Shown piece by piece: positions 32,801 through 41,229 of a stretch of 64,000 nt of DNA (the stretch's first letter is position 1; the number at the start of each line of letters is the position of its first letter). Below the pieces are notes generated by a model, which saw only the letters and a program-made list of their open reading frames with translations, did no database searches and was not told where the DNA came from. The translations under genes and the position numbers were made by a program. Origin of the DNA: Blepharisma stoltei (Eukaryota > Ciliophora > Heterotrichea > Heterotrichida > Blepharismidae). The DNA lies in NCBI GenBank assembly GCA_914767885.1, contig CAJZBQ010000053.1, forward strand, positions 930,001 to 994,000, in the 5' to 3' direction.

Positions 32801-33139
32801 AAATCTAATAAAATTTCGTTTTTCCTTGTTAGGAACTTAACAATGCCATTTGGGATACATTTTATTAGGATTTTATATAGTGGATTTTTTGGATTTTCTG
32901 TTACAACGGTACCAAAATCGATTGGAAGTGTAAATGCGTTTAGGTATCCTTTGGAAAAATTAAGCATGATAAATTTTATGATCATTAGTGTGCCGAGACT
33001 TATAGAGTATGTAGGAATTTTGGCACTTTACAGCATACAGACAAATTCATGGCAGATTGCATTATTTGGGGCTTGCTTAAATTTGTATATTTCAGTATAT
33101 TTTATAGTGGATTGGTGGAGGAGTCCTTGGAGAAGCTAA
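20891..33139 (+). CDS. Giant Cys-rich repeat surface protein with multi-pass C-terminus, at least nine inserts
   Basis: The signal peptide MKLLLICLFISTQIFGFYS is followed by several beta-rich Ser/Thr domains (for example GKIKIVLPMDQVVENTG, AVIVLSFPSDVVYF, AYFTVTFPTGISLS). About 20 Cys-rich repeats follow (26.5-32.5 k) with the unit CDSTCLTCNGSANNNC and CVTDCGPTYLNF, as in furin-like/GFR-type repeats common in ciliate surface proteins. The C-terminus (32.5-33.1 k) has several membrane spans and a short basic tail. Inserts at 20961, 22109, about 22676, 23135, about 23495, 25216, 28743, 30764 and 31692 must be removed. TGA=Trp at several places. Function unknown; likely a cell-surface receptor or adhesion protein. 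Confidence 0.85.
20961..21523 (-). mobile_element. SINE-like retroelement S3 in the giant gene
   Basis: Target duplication TGTATCTGTTACAC (20947-20960 and 21524-21537). The left end is a (CATTAA)n-type tail and the right end ...GTCGCCATTTT. It shares GGACGTAACGCCCAG with S2, S4 and S5 but is otherwise diverged. TA within GTA at both sides pairs in the same codon phase, giving SVCICYTPSSRA on removal. Confidence 0.8.
22109..22196. other. Short IES (88 bp)
   Basis: TAT pairs with TAT. Joining gives GKIQFIIYTFSSDFGLAD. Confidence 0.75.
22676..23030. other. Insert of about 350 bp, boundaries uncertain
   Basis: Frame is lost after SDTSMSCS and resumes at NSVSTTSTITAF. The interior is very AT-rich, with TTTTGCTCGCTCGTG near one end that recalls family A. 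Several TA pairs fit the phase, so the exact join is not called. Confidence 0.5.
23135..23198. other. Short IES (64 bp)
   Basis: TA pairs with TA in ATA/TTA. Joining gives TTDYFQI|CKSVYRSTGE. Confidence 0.65.
23495..23997 (-). mobile_element. GC-richer SINE-like insert (about 500 bp) in the giant gene
   Basis: Frame stops after NQCTKSS at TAG and resumes with MQISSTSSTYVL. The block is richer in GC than the surroundings. Its right end CACCATTTTATA resembles the CGCCATTTT ends of S2-S5. An imperfect duplication (ATGCACAAAATCATC / ATGCAAATATCATC) flanks it. It shares the words CAGCTCC.TAAGTT and AACAAGGAAA with the element at 63340. Confidence 0.6.
25216..26207. mobile_element. 992-bp element with TIRs and C-rich/G-rich subterminal repeats
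   Basis: The left end GGTCAAGCACAGGTAGCAACC matches the inverted right end GGTTGCGACCTATGCTTGACC. Inside the left TIR are about six degenerate units of (T)GGCACCCCCACCCCCC (25240-25455). The right end carries the complementary G-rich units (26110-26180). The direct repeat CCAAGCT flanks it, and removal gives DVPSLAYFTVTFPTG with no frame change. The AT-rich interior has no ORF. No TA lies at the repeat junction, unlike other inserts here. Confidence 0.75.
27165..27670 (+). repeat. Intragenic duplication, copy 1
   Basis: Near-identical at the DNA level to about 29760-30265 of the same gene (for example GGGAAAAATGCTAACAATTG and CCTCAATATAACTTTTATAA in both). Other Cys-rich repeats match only at the protein level, which implies recent duplication or gene conversion. 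Confidence 0.8.
28743..28899. other. IES (157 bp)
   Basis: TAT pairs with TAT inside a Cys-rich repeat. Joining gives CPSTHYYIDSTNYYC, matching sister repeats. Confidence 0.85.
29760..30265 (+). repeat. Intragenic duplication, copy 2
   Basis: Partner of 27165-27670. Few substitutions are seen across about 480 bp (such as CCGAGTACAGGG versus CCGAGTGCAGGG). Confidence 0.8.
30764..31306 (+). mobile_element. SINE-like retroelement S4 in the giant gene
   Basis: An 18-bp duplication TGCCTTGTCATAGCTCAT lies at 30746-30763 and 31307-31324. The element reads on plus from ATGAGTTGAGG.../ATGGC region to a (TAATG)n tail at 31288-31306. It is the opposite orientation to S2/S5. Removal of one duplication copy restores CLPCHSSCLTCTGA. 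The TA inside the duplication (TCATAGC) gives a possible TA-TA excision pair. Confidence 0.85.
31692..31764. other. Short IES (73 bp)
   Basis: TA pairs with TA. Joining gives NQCVANCPSTLYQNTF, as in sister repeats. Confidence 0.8.
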
Positions 33140-33584
33140 TTTATCGTAAGATATTTAATTTCATAATAATTCATATAGATCAACAAATTTATGCACTGTG
33201 ATACATTTTCTGCTTATAAGCAATATTAAAATTAAAAATATCAGAAGATGTTTATTCTCTACTGAGGCAGTCAGGAACCCTATCCTCAAGTCAATCTCTT
33301 TTGAAGGAAATAAACAAATTTTTTGATATTGAAGAATGTCAGTTCAGATAGTCTAAATGATATTATAGCTTAAATTGACTAGGAGACCTTTGGTACTTAT
33401 TATAGTAGCTTCTCTTGAAGCCAAGTTTGCTATAAGTTCAAATTTATGGAGAAAATAATTTTAAAATTAATCTTTTCGAATTTTTCATCAAAAGAAAAAA
33501 CTAGCCTAAGTCTTCAATAAAAGAAATCTGGTATGCACTTATTTAATAATATAGCTTTCATAATGAAAATGCTAATAAAATATA
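33140..33584. other. Intergenic, nothing recognised
   Basis: About 445 bp, AT-rich with a more complex part at 33240-33440. No long ORF in either code, no TIR. Confidence 0.4.
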
Positions 33585-34217
33585 ATGCAAAACAGAGAAT
33601 TTGAACATCTATTAGAAGAAGCTTATGGCTCTGCATGAAGGCATTATTTGGATCAAGAGTCATGGGAGCATTTATACTACAATGATGTTCTAAGTGTCTC
33701 TCAGAAGCCTCATGCGACAGGAGTCAATGTAATAATAGCAGAACTTTTGATAAAAAGGTCATCATCAGAAATTCAAGAATACTTATATAATATGGAAAAT
33801 TGAAAAGAATGGCATAAACAGTATAAAAAGTCCAAAGTCCTAGAAGAACTCCACCATAGTAGTAAAATTCTTTATTTTTGTACAAGACATATCAGCTATC
33901 TTCGTGGCAGAGAACTAATTCTTGCCTCGAAAAAATTCGCTGTAAAAGACCATAAATTTGTTATTTTCACTAGTGTAAACTATGAAAATGCTCCTGGAAT
34001 TTTTTATAAGGTAAGAGGGTGGTGCTATTTCTTTTTTTTTATTATCAAGCAGCTCAATTCAGTCGCGTCTACAGTTACTTTTTTATGCCAATATGACCCA
34101 AGAGGTGTCAGAATAAATTCTTTTTCTGAAAAAATCACCAAAAAATTTGTTGAAAATTTATTGGAGCTGAAAAAAGTGCTGGAAAAAGACCATTCGCCCA
34201 TATCATTAAGTTTCTAG
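33585..34217 (+). CDS. START-domain lipid-binding protein
   Basis: The ATG at 33585 begins MQNREFEHLLEEAYGSAWRH. TGA reads as Trp at two sites (GSAWRH, ENWKEW). The START fold is recognisable in order: TGVNVIIAELLIKRSSSEIQ, MENWKEWHKQYKKSKVLEEL, KILYFCTRHISYLRGRELIL, HKFVIFTSVNYENAPGIFYK, CQYDPRGVRINSFSEKITKK, then a helix ending LKKVLEKDH. START domains carry lipids or sterols between membranes. The TAG at 34215 may instead open an IES: TA there pairs with TA at 34810, giving about 55 more codons (SFYKWLWDDKNND...). That extension is only an inference. Confidence 0.8.
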
Positions 34218-34238
34218 TTGTGAAGACACAAGCCAACA

Positions 34239-34778
34239 TTACATTACATTAGAATTTATATCGCTTAACGTCCACTACGGGGTTACAACTCCAGGTTTAT
34301 CACTCGCCTTTCGTCGCATCGGGCCCACCAGTCTGCTGGAGACAAACTCGCTTTGATCACCAGGGTGCTTCCAGGGCAAATGTCCACGTCTTCGACGGCT
34401 CATGGATGAGCTACTTGCTTGTTACATGGGTTGCTTTTCCGAAAAACCCAAAAAATGGATTTTTCTGGTCGGCTATCGGCAAAAAGGAAAAATGCAAAGC
34501 CTGGGACGTAACGCCCAGTTTCACGCTAGGGAGTTGCCCGAATGGTCCAGAGGACTTTGCTGGGCTTCCCCTTTCCAACCTTGCACCCTCCTTCCCCACG
34601 AGGAAAAATCCACCCCTGAGAATAGACTTGGGCTAGGCTCTGAAAGCTACCAGAATTGCTTACCTAGCATTGCTGTCCATCTCTGAAATGGTAAAACCTT
34701 GCCGGATATAATTAAAATATGAGTCGAGGCTGCATGGCCGGGAGGCCATGCCCAGACGAAGACGCCATATTTTAATTA
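34239..34778 (-). mobile_element. SINE-like retroelement S5
   Basis: An 18-bp duplication TGAAGACACAAGCCAACA (34221-34238, 34779-34796). The left end is (CATTA)n and the right end ...CGAAGACGCCATATTTTAAT. Nearly identical to S2, so it was recently active. It lies just past the START stop codon, possibly within a pre-existing IES (34215-34809). Confidence 0.88.
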
Positions 34779-35001
34779 TGAAGACACAAGCCAACACATT
34801 TAATTTAATTATAAATGGCTTTGGGATGATAAGAATAACGATAAAAACACATTTTCTATTGACTGGCTTGTGGAAGTTGTAATAGACAGCGTTTTAAAGC
34901 CTATATATTTTAATCAGCACTGGGTAATTTATATAATATGCAATAAAAGCTCCTTTTATTATTGATATTGTTAGATTCTAGCATTCGCAATTATTTTTAT
35001 A

Positions 35002-36128
35002 ATGAGATATGCTGAATTAAATTAATTTAACATTAACAGCCCAATTCTGTACTTATTTACTATAAAATTTAGTCTTTATTTTAACTATTCCAAATCTAAT
35101 CACCCCAAAATTTATATTTGTTTATACTCTTATTTGCCCTCACATGCTTGTCCTATGCCAAGCCTCAGCTAAAATTCAACGCAACCGGCCAATTCAAAAT
35201 AATGCAGCTCACCGACACTCATTACGACTACTTTAACCAAGACATCCCTCAAACCCTCAACATGGTGACAAATTTCCTGCAATGGGAAAAGCCAGATTTC
35301 GTCGCATTTACAGGCGACCTTATCACAGGCTACCTCTGGAACGGCACTGCAGACTGGTTTTACGACCGTTGGAGCCCTCACGCCGCTCTATTAACCAAAT
35401 TTGGTGTCCCATGGGGCTATGCTTTAGGAAATCATGACGGTGAAGCAGACCTAGACCGTCGCCAATGTGTAGAACTTGACATGACAGCTCCTTTTTCCCT
35501 CTCCAAAACAGGCCCAGCCTATATGGGAAACTCTACATTTTATGTCCAAGTCTATGATAAATTTGGCAAAAAACCTTTATGGAATTTATGGTTTTTTGAC
35601 ACCGGCTCACAGGTCTGTTATGGAATCCCAGGCTGGGGCTGTTTAACCCATGAAGCTGTCCAATGGTATATAAGCAACGAAAAAGGCCTCCCTGGGCTTG
35701 CATTTATGCATATCCCTCTTGACGAATATTTGCAGATGTACAATTTACAAGCTACAGCTGGATTTTATGAAGAAATTATGGCCTGCAGCAGCTTAAATAC
35801 AGGCTTGTTTTCAGCTTTTAAGGCTAAAGGTATGGTAAAAGGTGTCGGCTGTGGGCATAATCATGAGATTGATTTAGAAGGGTATTTTGCAGGGCTTTAT
35901 TTAGCCTTTGGCAGGAAATCAGGGTATGGCAGTTATGGTCCTGCTCCTGATATGCAAAGAGGCGTCAGGATGTGGGTGATTAATGAGGACTCAAGCTTTT
36001 ATACTTATATAAGGCAAGAAGATGGGTCGATTATGCAAAGGACTATAAATGACTTATCAAACCATACAGCAATACAAGACTATTGCATGTGGGCGCAGTA
36101 CAATCTTCCAAACTACCACATCTTATAA
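35002..36128 (+). CDS. PAP29-type metallophosphatase, secreted
   Basis: The start ATG at 35002 requires removal of a TA-TA insert (35008-35114), giving the signal peptide MRYLFILLFALTCLSYA. Without this no ATG precedes the domain. Calcineurin-like motifs: QLTDTHYD (D.H), FTGDLITG (GD), YALGNHDGE (GNHD), AFMHIPLDEY (H) and GVGCGHNHEID (GHNH). It belongs to the purple-acid-phosphatase 29-like family of secreted or lysosomal phosphoesterases. N-glycosylation sequons are present (NGT, NST, NHT). The next gene starts 30 bp downstream. Confidence 0.9.
35008..35114. other. IES (107 bp) in a signal-peptide coding region
   Basis: TAT pairs with TAT. Joining gives MRY|LFILLFAL, the only ATG-started frame for the phosphatase. 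Confidence 0.75.
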
Positions 36129-36157
36129 GCGATAATTTTTAATAAATCCTCTAATAA

Positions 36158-36835
36158 ATGCTAGGCAGAATTCTAAAAATCCCTATAAGATGGGGATACA
36201 CCTATCATCAGGGCAAAATTGCTGCTTTTGAAGGTAGAGACACTGAATGGTCTAGAAAAGATTTAAAAGAAGCCTCAGAGATCCATCAAGAAGTCCAGCA
36301 GGACCGCACACTGCAAAAACTCATGCATGCGTGGAAGCACCCTCTAAAGCTTAAGCAGGAATATAAAGCTAGAAGAGTTGAAAGGGAAAGTAAGATTCCT
36401 CCAATGCCTGAACAGGAGTCTAAGCTGGTTGTACACTCTCAAGTGCCCATAACTTCGGTAGCCACACCTCGAGATGACCAGATTTTCGCTGTAGTTAGAC
36501 TTGCAGGGCTGCAGTACAAAGTGACCAAAAATGATTTAATTATTGCTGAAAAATTACCGTATGAGGTAGGACAACAATTCACGTTGGACTCTGTAATGCT
36601 TGTTGGAACTCCTAGCTACACATTGATTGGAAGGCCACTTGTAGAAAAAGCTCAAGTTTATATGACTGTCGAGGAACAAACTTTAAGCGAAAAACTCATT
36701 GTTTTCAAGAAAATCAGGAGGAAACATTATAAGAAGCAAAAAGGGCACAGGCAGGAATTAACGATTTTGAGGGTTGAAAAAATCGAGCATGAAGTTGAAG
36801 ATAAGCAAGCTTCTCTTTTTATTCCAGTTAGCTAA
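36158..36835 (+). CDS. MRPL21: Mitochondrial ribosomal protein bL21m
   Basis: About 225 residues. The N-terminal extension begins MLGRILKIPIRWGYTYHQGK. The bL21 core spans about residues 105-215: FAVVRLAGLQYKVTKNDLII, LDSVMLVGTPSYTLIGRPLV, AQVYMTVEEQTLSEKLIVFK, and RRKHYKKQKGHRQELTILRV, the diagnostic end of L21. It is a component of the mitochondrial large subunit. No introns or IESs. Confidence 0.9.
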   Translation: MLGRILKIPIRWGYTYHQGKIAAFEGRDTEWSRKDLKEASEIHQEVQQDRTLQKLMHAWKHPLKLKQEYKARRVERESKIPPMPEQESKLVVHSQVPITSVATPRDDQIFAVVRLAGLQYKVTKNDLIIAEKLPYEVGQQFTLDSVMLVGTPSYTLIGRPLVEKAQVYMTVEEQTLSEKLIVFKKIRRKHYKKQKGHRQELTILRVEKIEHEVEDKQASLFIPVS

Positions 36836-36991
36836 ATATTTGAGAATAAAAGTATTAGATAAGAAAATTATAATAAAAATATAGGAAAATAATAGAAATT
36901 TAATTATAAGAGATAAATAAATAAAGCTTCCCCTTAAATTTATTATTAAATCTACGTATTTTTCACATACTTTATAACTTTCTTCTTAATA

Positions 36992-37790
36992 ATGAGCTCG
37001 TTACAAAGATCGATCCATAAAACACACAAAAAAGAAAGGCCAGAATTCCTAAAAACCTATAAGGCATACTCTGCCTCGTTTAAAGAATTGGAAGAAAAAC
37101 ATAAAGAAAAGAAAAGAAAATCTGAAAAGAAAGTGAAATGCCAATTGATGATTGTAGATGAAAACGGTAACAAACGTCCAACAACTATATCTGAGCTAGC
37201 ATCATTTGAAGAAGATTATCCTGATACACTCTGTTGTAATATTTAAAAAAAAATTATTTATTCTGATTGTAAAAAAATTATTTTTTTAATTTTTAAGATA
37301 GTGTATATCTAGATATTGAAGAGACCCTGAAGCTTCGTCAGAGTTAGATACTTATGATCAAGATGTATTAGATGGCTTAAAGCCTTGGGAAAAGCCAGGA
37401 AGAAAGCTTTTAAATGCACTTTGGAGGCATAAGCATGCTTGGATTTTCTACGAGCCTGTTGACTGTGTTAAGCTGAGAATCCCAGACTACTACGATGTAA
37501 TCAAGCATCCTATGGACTTCGGGACAATCAAGAAAAAACTCAACAATAATGTATCTCTTTATATATAAATAATATTATTTTTGCCAAAAAAGCATTTAAT
37601 TTTTTTATTATAATAATTAAGTATATATGAATCAGGTGAGGAGTTAATTGCAGACCTCGACTTGGTATTCGAAAACTGCCGGATTTACAACCAGCCTGAT
37701 TCAGATGTCTTTTTAATGTGCACTCAAGTTGAAAACGTGTATAAGCATCAATTGAAGATTTTAGGGTTGGATAAGCTTTATCTTAAATAA
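36992..37790 (+). CDS. Bromodomain protein
   Basis: The ATG at 36992 begins [21 protein letters not shown] basic coiled stretch is followed by a bromodomain: [60 protein letters not shown] (acetyl-lysine-binding Asn in YNQ) and a final helix ending LDKLYLK. Bromodomains read acetylated histones. Two short TA-bounded inserts (37237-37303, 37560-37625) fall in the coding region, the second inside the bromodomain. About 220 residues after joining. Confidence 0.9.
37237..37303. other. Short IES (67 bp)
   Basis: TA pairs with TA. Joining gives [19 protein letters not shown] (TGA=Trp). Confidence 0.75.
37560..37625. other. Short IES (66 bp)
   Basis: TATATAT at both ends. Joining gives [19 protein letters not shown] within the bromodomain. 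Confidence 0.85.
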
Positions 37791-37904
37791 ATCAGCTTGA
37801 TTAAAATAACTATTCTTTTTTATATAGACTTAATTTATTTTTATTTTTAAATTAAATAATTATATCTTGAATTAAAAAGTATATATTTTATTAATAAATT
37901 TCCA

Positions 37905-38597
37905 TTAAAAATTATTGTCTTTGCTTTCTTCGTTTTCTGTTGACTTTGTTTCTTCGATCTTTTTTTTACGTTCTTGCATTTTTAAGAATTGATCAACAGC
38001 AGATTTTACAGTAAAACAAGGGATTAGTTGGTCTTTTGCTAGGTGTTGTCCTGTTAATGGGCAAGTGTCATGTTTTTCAAGCCACATTTCTATATGTTTC
38101 TTTTGGTAGCAATGCCCGTAAGGAGTCATGACGGGGTCTGTCATCAGTTCATTAGAAATTGGGCATAAAAGCGCGTCCATGTCATCTTCACCCTCTACAG
38201 CTAGATGCTCATCTAATGGAGCAACAGTTTTATTCTAGTTTCCAATGAATTTAGCATCTTTTTATAAAGAAAAATTGCCCACATAAACTACTTAAAAAAC
38301 AATATTTTCTTCTGTGACTTGTGGATTTACTAATAATTTAGCCAAATCCTCAAGATCTTTCTGATTTTTTTTGCGCTTATTGTTTTTTCTTCAATGAATA
38401 TTATACTTTAAAGCTTCTTTAACCCCAAAGCAAGAATCTCGAAATCTTTCTTGTCTGTTTTTTATTGAGTCATTTCAGTTAGTCACTGCATTTTGAAAAT
38501 CCTGTTTACCTTTATCAATAGCCTCCCTAGCCTGATTCGAAATTCTATCAAGTCATCTTCCAAATTTACTTTTTGGCTTATGATTCCAAATGCTCAT
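37905..38597 (-). CDS. U-box E3 ubiquitin ligase
   Basis: The ATG at 38597 begins MSIWNHKPKSKFGRWLDRIS. Three TGA codons read as Trp in the N-terminal helical, basic part. After the IES (38231-38302) comes VAPLDEHLAVEGEDDMD, then the U-box LLCPISNELMTDPVMTPYGH, YQKKHIEMWLEKHDTCPLTG and DQLIPCFTVKSAVDQFL, and a Lys/Glu tail. A U-box is a RING-like E2-binding fold without zinc. About 206 residues. In ordinary code only the U-box half is visible. Confidence 0.85.
38231..38302. other. Short IES (72 bp)
   Basis: TA pairs with TA. Joining gives QVTEENKTVAPLDEHL. Confidence 0.75.
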
Positions 38598-38639
38598 CTA
38601 TACTAATTTATATTATCAGTTCATATTAGCTGCATTTTC

Positions 38640-38957
38640 TAGCTCCCCTTTAAATTGGAACAAAAAGTCCTGCTCCAAATTAAAGGGGGTTATTTTTTTT
38701 TTTAAAAATCATTTTTCTCCCATAAAAAAAAATTTAAAAATCTTAAAATATAAATTGAGCACAATGTTTTGAATTTTAATTTAATTTTTTAGAGAAATAA
38801 TTTAAAAAATTAATCGGTTCAGTGTGAAAGCTGTTTAATTAGAATTCTACTGCACTTTTTCCATTAAAAATTAATCGATTTGAAAACTGTTTAAATAGCA
38901 TTCTACTGCATTTTGCCTATTAAATTAGGTCAAAGTAATTTGAAGTAGGAGAAAAAT
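38640..38957. mobile_element. MITE family C-like element, right end unclear
   Basis: It starts TAGCTCCCCTTTAAATTGG, with an immediate inverted copy (CCAAATTAAAGGGGG). The interior is AT-rich and includes two near-copies of a TTAATCG...CTGTTTAA...ATTCTACTGCA unit (38810-38920). The right terminus is degraded. Confidence 0.55.
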
Positions 38958-38998
38958 ATTTATTATCTTAATTTTTAAATTTATATTATCATATATCA

Positions 38999-39463
38999 TT
39001 ATTTTTCAGTTTTTTTTACAAATCTCAATACCAGTAAGCCAAGTCCTGCAAATGGCAAACACAGATTTATTAACAAGTACCCAGAAACCCCTAAAGCTAT
39101 AAATACAGGGGTCAAGACAATGCATTTCAAAAATATCAGAGAATTTACTATTTGTTTATATCTCTTATAAACCTCCATTCTTTTAATCAGACTATTAAAT
39201 ACTAGGATTCCCCACAAGCAGCCTCCTATAAGTATCGTTAAAACTGTTATAACAGGAGATAGCAGTAATAATATTGGGTAATACAGAGCTTTAAAATATT
39301 GTATATGCTCAGCAAATTGGCTTGTTTCGTTTAATCCTCAGTCTTCAAAAAAATAAATAACTAGTAATCCCAGCTGAAAAGGGAATAAAATCCACATAGC
39401 GATCAATAGAAAAATAAATGTTCATGAAGAATTATATTATGGGTAAAAAATTAAGACTACCAT
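38999..39463 (-). CDS. Multi-pass membrane protein with an in-frame TAA near its start
   Basis: The frame begins with ATG at 39463 (MVVLIFYP), then TAA, then YNSSWTFIFLLIAMWILFPF. If the TAA is a real stop, the start must be the internal Met at 39397 or later. Four hydrophobic spans are visible (FIFLLIAMWILFPF, YYPILLLLSPVITVLTILIG, IFLKCIVLTPVFIALGV, LINLCLPFAGLGLLVL), and the tail is KKTEK. TGA=Trp twice. The family is unknown. The upstream Met lies 49 bp from the RBR gene, as expected for this compact region. Confidence 0.65.
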
Positions 39464-39511
39464 ACACACAATTTTAAGCTATTTTCGCATACCAAAAGGG
39501 ATTTGACTGTC

Positions 39512-40189
39512 CTATTTTTCCTCTGAGACTATAAAATAGCTTCCACCTATCATACATTGAAAAGTCTTATGGTCTGCATTAATCAATTTTCCGCATTTTA
39601 TGCAAAATCTTGTTCCACATGTGCACGTCACACTTGGGCAGCCTGATGATTTTTCCACATAATTCCTGCAATTAGGGCAAGGCTTTATTCCTCTTTTTTT
39701 AGTATACTTATGTAAAACATTATCCACCTTGCAAGATTGGCCTTGGTGCCATTCATTGTGGCATTTTCCGCAGAATTTTGACCCACAGGTGTTGCAGGTT
39801 AAATGGGAATTTTCTTCAGTTATAAGATCATAGCCTTGGCAGTTTGGCTTGGGGCACCATCGAAGATTAGGTTGCTTTTGCAAATAGTTTTTATTTCGGA
39901 AAGAATAGAACTTTTCTAAGGATACTGGGTCTAGAAATAGATCTGCTAGGCCTGGCTGGTCGTGGACTTCACATGTATAGTCTGGGCAACTGAGAGGATA
40001 AAGCTTTCCTTCTTGGACTTTGGAGCATATATAATTTTGTAGGCATGAATTGCAAAACTCATGCTTACAATTTGGCATCTTTGTAGACTCAGCCATTGGC
40101 TTTATTTCGTAACAGATTAAGCATTGGCTAGAGTTTGTTATTAGAATTTCAGGAATTTCATCAATAATATCAGAATGGTTGGGCTCCAT
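39512..40189 (-). CDS. RBR-type E3 ubiquitin ligase (RING1-IBR-RING2)
   Basis: RING1 is CLICYEIKPMAESTKMPNCK...CNSCL...CPDYTC. IBR is WCPKPNCQGYD...CNTCGSKFCGKCHNEWH. RING2 is CPNCRNYVEKSSGCPSVTC with the expected catalytic Cys followed by CTCGTRFCIKCG. Arrangement and spacing match parkin/HHARI-type RBR ligases, which pass ubiquitin through a thioester on RING2. About 225 residues with no extra domains. Confidence 0.9.
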   Translation of the reverse strand: MEPNHSDIIDEIPEILITNSSQCLICYEIKPMAESTKMPNCKHEFCNSCLQNYICSKVQEGKLYPLSCPDYTCEVHDQPGLADLFLDPVSLEKFYSFRNKNYLQKQPNLRWCPKPNCQGYDLITEENSHLTCNTCGSKFCGKCHNEWHQGQSCKVDNVLHKYTKKRGIKPCPNCRNYVEKSSGCPSVTCTCGTRFCIKCGKLINADHKTFQCMIGGSYFIVSEEK

Positions 40190-40354
40190 TTTATAAGTTA
40201 TGTTGTTAGTTTAGCTTAAATTACTTATTTATAAAATTAAGTGTTGATTTTCCAAGTTGCATCATTTATTTGAAAAATATTATAAATAGCTATTTCATTC
40301 ATATTATTCTTAAATAAAATTTACAAAAATCATTCCACATAAAAAGAAATTTAA

Positions 40355-41164
40355 TTAAGCACTCAATTTTTCCTCTTCACTTACGTTTTTCTTGTTAATA
40401 AGTTCTCCCCACACAGCCTTTTTGGTTTCGAAATCTCTTTTCCTCATCCCAACTGGTATTAAATTTCTAATTTGTTCAGTCACTTGTATAATTTTACTTT
40501 CCATGAATCCAACAATTTCTCTTCTCAGCTGTGCCTCAACATTTTCAATAGCTTTTATCATATAAGTTAGCTCAATTTTGCTATCATCAGCCCTTTGTAC
40601 AACTTCTTCAACCTGTTTATCTTGGCTTGCAGAAAAATCAAACCCTTCAGAATTTATTGTAACCAAAAGCCTTGTATTGATTTTAAACACTGTTTTGTGG
40701 TGTCCTTCATAAACCACTTCAATCACATGGGCGATATCCCATTCTCCTTCGTCTGTTTGTTTTTTTATTAAAAAGCAGACTTCATAGCTCCTATCTGATG
40801 TCTCTTTTGTAAAAGCTGATGAAATCCCTTCACTATAGTAGCACATTTGATATTCTTCTAATACAGTGTTTGCTCTTATTTCTATGTCTCTTAAGGATTT
40901 TGATAAATTGCAAGCTTTATCAAGCTCAGGGACATAAGTATTACTATACGGAGACCTATAAGAAAGCCCAAATTGATTAAATTCGCAGCCTAAGAACGGC
41001 TTCAGCGTTTCAGGACATGTAAGAATTTTCAATGGGAGCAAAATTCGCTTGTCAAGTTCTTCTATTTGTTCAGCTGAAAAAAATGACTGAAAATCTGTCT
41101 GTATCTCAGGAGAAATTTTGACTCGTTTTATAAGATCATACGCAGAGGCAAGCTTGTCAACCAT
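40355..41164 (-). CDS. CAPZB: F-actin capping protein beta subunit
   Basis: 269 residues, the usual CapZ beta length. Matching segments: KPFLGCEFNQFGLSYRSPYS NTY, LRDIEIRANTVLEEYQMCYY, SSAFTKETSDRSYEVCFLIK, WDIAHVIEVVYEGHHKTVFK, then a helix IENVEAQLRREIVGFM near the C-terminus. CapZ caps actin barbed ends as an alpha/beta heterodimer; alpha is not in this window. No IES or intron is present. Confidence 0.88.
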   Translation of the reverse strand: MVDKLASAYDLIKRVKISPEIQTDFQSFFSAEQIEELDKRILLPLKILTCPETLKPFLGCEFNQFGLSYRSPYSNTYVPELDKACNLSKSLRDIEIRANTVLEEYQMCYYSEGISSAFTKETSDRSYEVCFLIKKQTDEGEWDIAHVIEVVYEGHHKTVFKINTRLLVTINSEGFDFSASQDKQVEEVVQRADDSKIELTYMIKAIENVEAQLRREIVGFMESKIIQVTEQIRNLIPVGMRKRDFETKKAVWGELINKKNVSEEEKLSA

Positions 41165-41229
41165 AGAGCCTAACTTAATTAAATATGTATTATATAAATT
41201 ATCTAATCAATAAAGGTTAGGAATATCAA